Notes under the pieces: generated by a model | Databases searched by the model: none | Seen by the model: only the letters and a program-made list of their open reading frames with translations | Told to the model about the DNA's origin: nothing | Translations under genes and position numbers: made by a program | Shown here: piece by piece, positions 4,533 through 7,113 of the stretch | Layout of the letters: the number at the start of each line of letters is the position of its first letter | Numbering within the stretch: position 1 is the stretch's first letter | NCBI GenBank assembly: GCA_050329955.1 | Contig: JBHJOH010000166.1 | Location: forward strand, 1 to 7,113 | DNA from: JAOUGY01 sp050329955 | GTDB lineage: Bacteria; Actinomycetota; Acidimicrobiia; Spongiisociales; ZC4RG35 | Direction: 5' to 3' | Length of the DNA: 7,113 nucleotides

Positions 4533-5555
4533 GTGCAGGGATTTGTGATCGAACGATGGGGCAGCGATCCCCGGTGGTCCGAGATCGACGAGCCGCGCCC
4601 GGGGCCGGGCGATGTGCTGGTGTTGGTCGAAGCATGCGGGGTGGGACTCACCGTGATCAACTGCATCAATGGCGACCTCGCCTCCGACCCGGACCTGCTG
4701 CCTCGGGTCCCCGGCCACGAGCTGGTGGGCCGGGTGGTCGAACTCGGTGAGGGAGTCGACCCGGCACTGCTGGGACGCCGGGTGGTGGCCTACTTCTATC
4801 TGTTCTGTGGACAGTGCCATTGGTGCCGGTCGGGGCGGGAGCAGCGCTGCGACAACTTGGCCGGATGGGTGGGTGTGCATCGCGACGGCGGATACGCCCC
4901 GCTGACGGTGCTGCCCGAGCGTCAGCTCGTCCCGATTCCCGACGGTGTCGACCCGGTGGCCGCCACCGTGATCGCCGATGCCGTCGCCACCCCTGTGCAT
5001 GTGGCCGGCGTCGCCGGCATCGGCCCGGACGATCGGGTGGTGGTGATCGGCGCCGGGGGTGGGGTGGGCATCCACATGGTGCAGGTCGCCCGTCATGCCG
5101 GAGCAGAGGTGGTGGGCCTCGACGTGGGCGACGCCAAGGCGGCCGTCATCGAACGGTTCGGTGCCCGTCCGGTGGAGAGTGGCACCGATCTCGATCCGCA
5201 CCTGTTCGGAGGAACCCGCCCCACCGTGGTGGTCGACTTCGTGGGCACCGCCGCCACCGCTGCCTGGGCGGTCACCGCCCTCGACGCCGGCGGTCGCATG
5301 GTCGCCCTCACCACCTTCCCCGGCCGACCGGCCACCTTCCAGCATCGCGACCTGGTGTTCCGGGAGATCTCGCTGCTCGGCTCCCGCTACGCCACCCGGG
5401 CCGAGGTGGTCGAAGCGGCCGGGTTGGTGGCAGACGGTCACGTCACGCCGGTGATCGGGGCGGTGGCACCGCCGGCGGACGTGCTCGGCATCCACGACGA
5501 ACTACGCGACGGGACATTGATCGGGCGAGGCGCCCTCGATTGGAGCAACGCTTGA
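4533..5555 (+). CDS. Zinc-type medium-chain alcohol dehydrogenase family protein
   Basis: A 340-aa medium-chain dehydrogenase/reductase of usual length. The N-terminal GroES-like catalytic domain has the VPGHELVGRVVELG motif (H62, E63) and a four-cysteine structural zinc loop, C92-x2-C95-x2-C98-x7-C106. The Rossmann domain has VIGAGGGVG (about 171-179) and D197 at the end of the second strand, favouring NAD(H). The usual catalytic zinc cysteine (GVCxxD) is replaced: the text reads EACGVGLTVIN, with G38 in that place. D149 in ADAVATP may be the third ligand. Zinc binding at the active site may therefore be altered; the substrate is unknown. The start is GTG 4533 with GGAG four bases upstream. 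Its stop overlaps the next gene by four bases, implying a shared pathway with that FAD oxidoreductase. Confidence 0.92.
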   Translation: MQGFVIERWGSDPRWSEIDEPRPGPGDVLVLVEACGVGLTVINCINGDLASDPDLLPRVPGHELVGRVVELGEGVDPALLGRRVVAYFYLFCGQCHWCRSGREQRCDNLAGWVGVHRDGGYAPLTVLPERQLVPIPDGVDPVAATVIADAVATPVHVAGVAGIGPDDRVVVIGAGGGVGIHMVQVARHAGAEVVGLDVGDAKAAVIERFGARPVESGTDLDPHLFGGTRPTVVVDFVGTAATAAWAVTALDAGGRMVALTTFPGRPATFQHRDLVFREISLLGSRYATRAEVVEAAGLVADGHVTPVIGAVAPPADVLGIHDELRDGTLIGRGALDWSNA

Positions 5556-7113
5556 GCGACATCACCGACATCCGTATCCCCGACGACGTCGACGGCGTGT
5601 TCGTGGGCGGCGGCCACAACGCCCTCATCTGCGCCGCCTACCTCGCCCGGCTGGGGTTGAAGGTGGTGGTGTGCGAGGCGGCGCCCGCCATCGGAGGCGG
5701 CACCACGACCGCCGAGGTCACGTTGCCGTTCTTCCGCCACAACCTCCACGCCTACTTCGTGCGCTGGACACCCGAATACGCGGTGTGGACCGACCTCGAC
5801 CTGGGTCGGTATGGGGTGCGATCGATCTTTCCCGACGTGCAGAACGCGGTCCCGTTCGACGGGGGCGAGCGGGCGCTCGTCACTTACGCCGACCTCGATC
5901 GATCGCTCGCCGAGATCGCCCGGCTCTCTCCCGCCGACGCCGCCTCGTACGCCGCCCACCACGCCGAATTCAGCGACCTCACCCGGCTGATCGACACCCC
6001 GCTGCGGTTCTCGGACCCGCTCCCGCCCGACCAGCTGGCAGCACTGCTCGGGAAGAGCCGGCTGGGTCGTCGCTACCTCGAACTCGACCAGAGCTCACCA
6101 CTCGACCTGGTGCGCTCACTGTTCGAGTCCGAACCGCTCCGCAGCCTGATCCTGTTCAATGTGTCGGTGCGCGGGTACGTCCCCAACCTGGACGTGGCCG
6201 GGATCGGGTCGATCGTGGCGCTCGCCATGGCCAACTCACACCAGGGGCGCCTGGTCGAAGGCGGCACCTACGAGGTCGCCAAGGCCATCGCCTCGGCGGT
6301 GATCGACGCCGGGGGGACGCTGCTCACCAACGCCCGGGTGGCGTCGATCGACGTCTCCAACGGTCGAGCCACCGGTGTCACCCTGGCCGCCGGCCGCCGC
6401 ATCGCTGCCAAGCGGTTCGTGGTGAGCGGGGCTCCGGCGCCGATCACGATGCTGGAGCTGGTGGGCTCGGGCCACCTCGACGCCTCACTGGCCGAAGATC
6501 TGGGCGGGTATCGCTGGCTGGAAGAAGCCCTGTTCGGAGTGCACTGGGCCCTCGCCGACCGTCCCCGCTTCACCGCCGAGACCTACAACCCCGACGTGCC
6601 CCGCTCGCTCAACCTCGCCCTCGGCTACGAGTCGTCCCAGCACCTCGAGGCGCACATGCATGCGGTCCGGGCGGCCCAGAACCTCGACGACGGGCCCATC
6701 CACGTTTCGGTCCCCACCCTCCACGACCCCAGCCAGGCGCCGACCGATCGCCACACCACCTTCGGGTGGCACTTCGTGCCCGGCCCACCCACCCGGGGAA
6801 CCTGGGGCGCCCCGCAGGTGACCGAACGGGTCGACACCATCGTCTCGACGTACCGCCGCTACGCCCCCAACCTCGATGACGTGACCCTGGCGGTGGCGAG
6901 CCATTCGCCCGACGCCACCGAGCGCCGCATCATCTCGATGCGGGGCGGAGACCGCCATCACGGCAGCTTCCATCCCGACAACTGGCTGTGGAACCGACCC
7001 TCGGCGCACATGCCCGGCTACCGGACGCCCATCGACGGGTTGTACCTGTGTGGGGCTTCACAACACCCGGGCGGTAGCTTCCACGGACAACCCGGATACA
7101 ACGCCGCCGGCGC
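5552..7113 (+). CDS. Phytoene-desaturase-like FAD-dependent oxidoreductase (partial, 3' end off window)
   Basis: An open frame of 520 codons from TTG 5552 to the window edge without a stop. It belongs to the FAD/NAD(P)-binding amine-oxidase/phytoene-desaturase-like superfamily, most like the CrtI/PYROXD2-type branch. Seen: the N-terminal dinucleotide motif VDGVFVGGGHNALICAAYLA (from about residue 14) with E42 at the end of the second strand, then GGGTTTAE (47-54), and near the end GLYLCGASQHPGGSFHGQPG, the C-terminal FAD-contact motif. The last motif suggests only a short tail is missing. TTG is chosen because GGAG lies six bases upstream and TTGA overlaps the dehydrogenase stop, placing the glycine motif close to the N-terminus. 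The substrate is unknown; a lipid, terpenoid or other hydrophobic compound is possible by family, and coupling with the dehydrogenase is inferred from the overlap. Confidence 0.9.
   Translation, partial: MSDITDIRIPDDVDGVFVGGGHNALICAAYLARLGLKVVVCEAAPAIGGGTTTAEVTLPFFRHNLHAYFVRWTPEYAVWTDLDLGRYGVRSIFPDVQNAVPFDGGERALVTYADLDRSLAEIARLSPADAASYAAHHAEFSDLTRLIDTPLRFSDPLPPDQLAALLGKSRLGRRYLELDQSSPLDLVRSLFESEPLRSLILFNVSVRGYVPNLDVAGIGSIVALAMANSHQGRLVEGGTYEVAKAIASAVIDAGGTLLTNARVASIDVSNGRATGVTLAAGRRIAAKRFVVSGAPAPITMLELVGSGHLDASLAEDLGGYRWLEEALFGVHWALADRPRFTAETYNPDVPRSLNLALGYESSQHLEAHMHAVRAAQNLDDGPIHVSVPTLHDPSQAPTDRHTTFGWHFVPGPPTRGTWGAPQVTERVDTIVSTYRRYAPNLDDVTLAVASHSPDATERRIISMRGGDRHHGSFHPDNWLWNRPSAHMPGYRTPIDGLYLCGASQHPGGSFHGQPGYNAAG

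Noticed and set aside
4284..5495. A 403-codon minus-strand open frame opposite the dehydrogenase
   Set aside because: Most of it is antisense to the well-supported dehydrogenase and has a His/Gly-rich shadow composition; only its last 62 codons (4469 to 4284) are real, as the N-terminus of the selenoprotein candidate.
5671..6879. A 402-codon plus-strand open frame rich in Arg and Pro
   Set aside because: It is a shadow in another frame of the FAD oxidoreductase, whose own frame has the clear nucleotide-binding motifs at both ends.

Overview
The DNA is GC-rich, with strong G/C preference at third codon positions, GTG and TTG starts, and several promoters whose TANNNT-type -10 box sits 6-8 bases before the start codon (leaderless mRNAs). 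Together with mycobacterial-style MazE/MazF and Phd/VapC proteins this points to an actinobacterium, possibly of the Acidimicrobiia; the class is inference.

Left half (about 1-3000): four compact two-gene toxin-antitoxin (TA) modules of four different pairings, with no other convincing gene between them: Phd-VapC (minus, 155-792), Phd-RelE/ParE (minus, 915-1459), ribbon-helix-helix MazE-MazF (plus, 1743-2314) and ribbon-helix-helix-VapC (minus, 2399-2957). In each the antitoxin is first and overlaps the toxin by 1-8 bases. The junctions carry a roughly 55-bp repeat, always in the same orientation whichever way the genes face: three clear copies share an exact 14-mer, a fourth is degenerate. 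This resembles a cassette array, but the repeats lack the canonical integron attC boxes and no integrase is in view. Palindromes or direct repeats overlap the -10 box and start codon of three antitoxin genes and are likely autoregulatory operators.

Middle (about 3000-3490): a likely leaderless 53-aa basic small protein, followed directly by eight tandem copies of a 7-bp repeat.

Right half (3489-7113): conserved-type metabolic genes. The most notable is a minus-strand gene (3489-4469) that an automatic reading splits at an in-frame TGA (4284-4286). Read through, it is a 326-aa redoxin (AhpC/TSA-like) fused to a DsbD N-terminal-like domain, with the TGA exactly at the first cysteine of the CxxC active site (U-P-W-C). 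Immediately downstream in the mRNA is a perfect 8-bp hairpin with a GGUCG loop, as expected of a bacterial SECIS element. This is a strong selenoprotein candidate. Divergent from it is a two-gene operon: a zinc-type medium-chain dehydrogenase lacking the usual catalytic cysteine, and, overlapping it by 4 bases with a TTG start, a phytoene-desaturase-like FAD oxidoreductase that runs off the window end.
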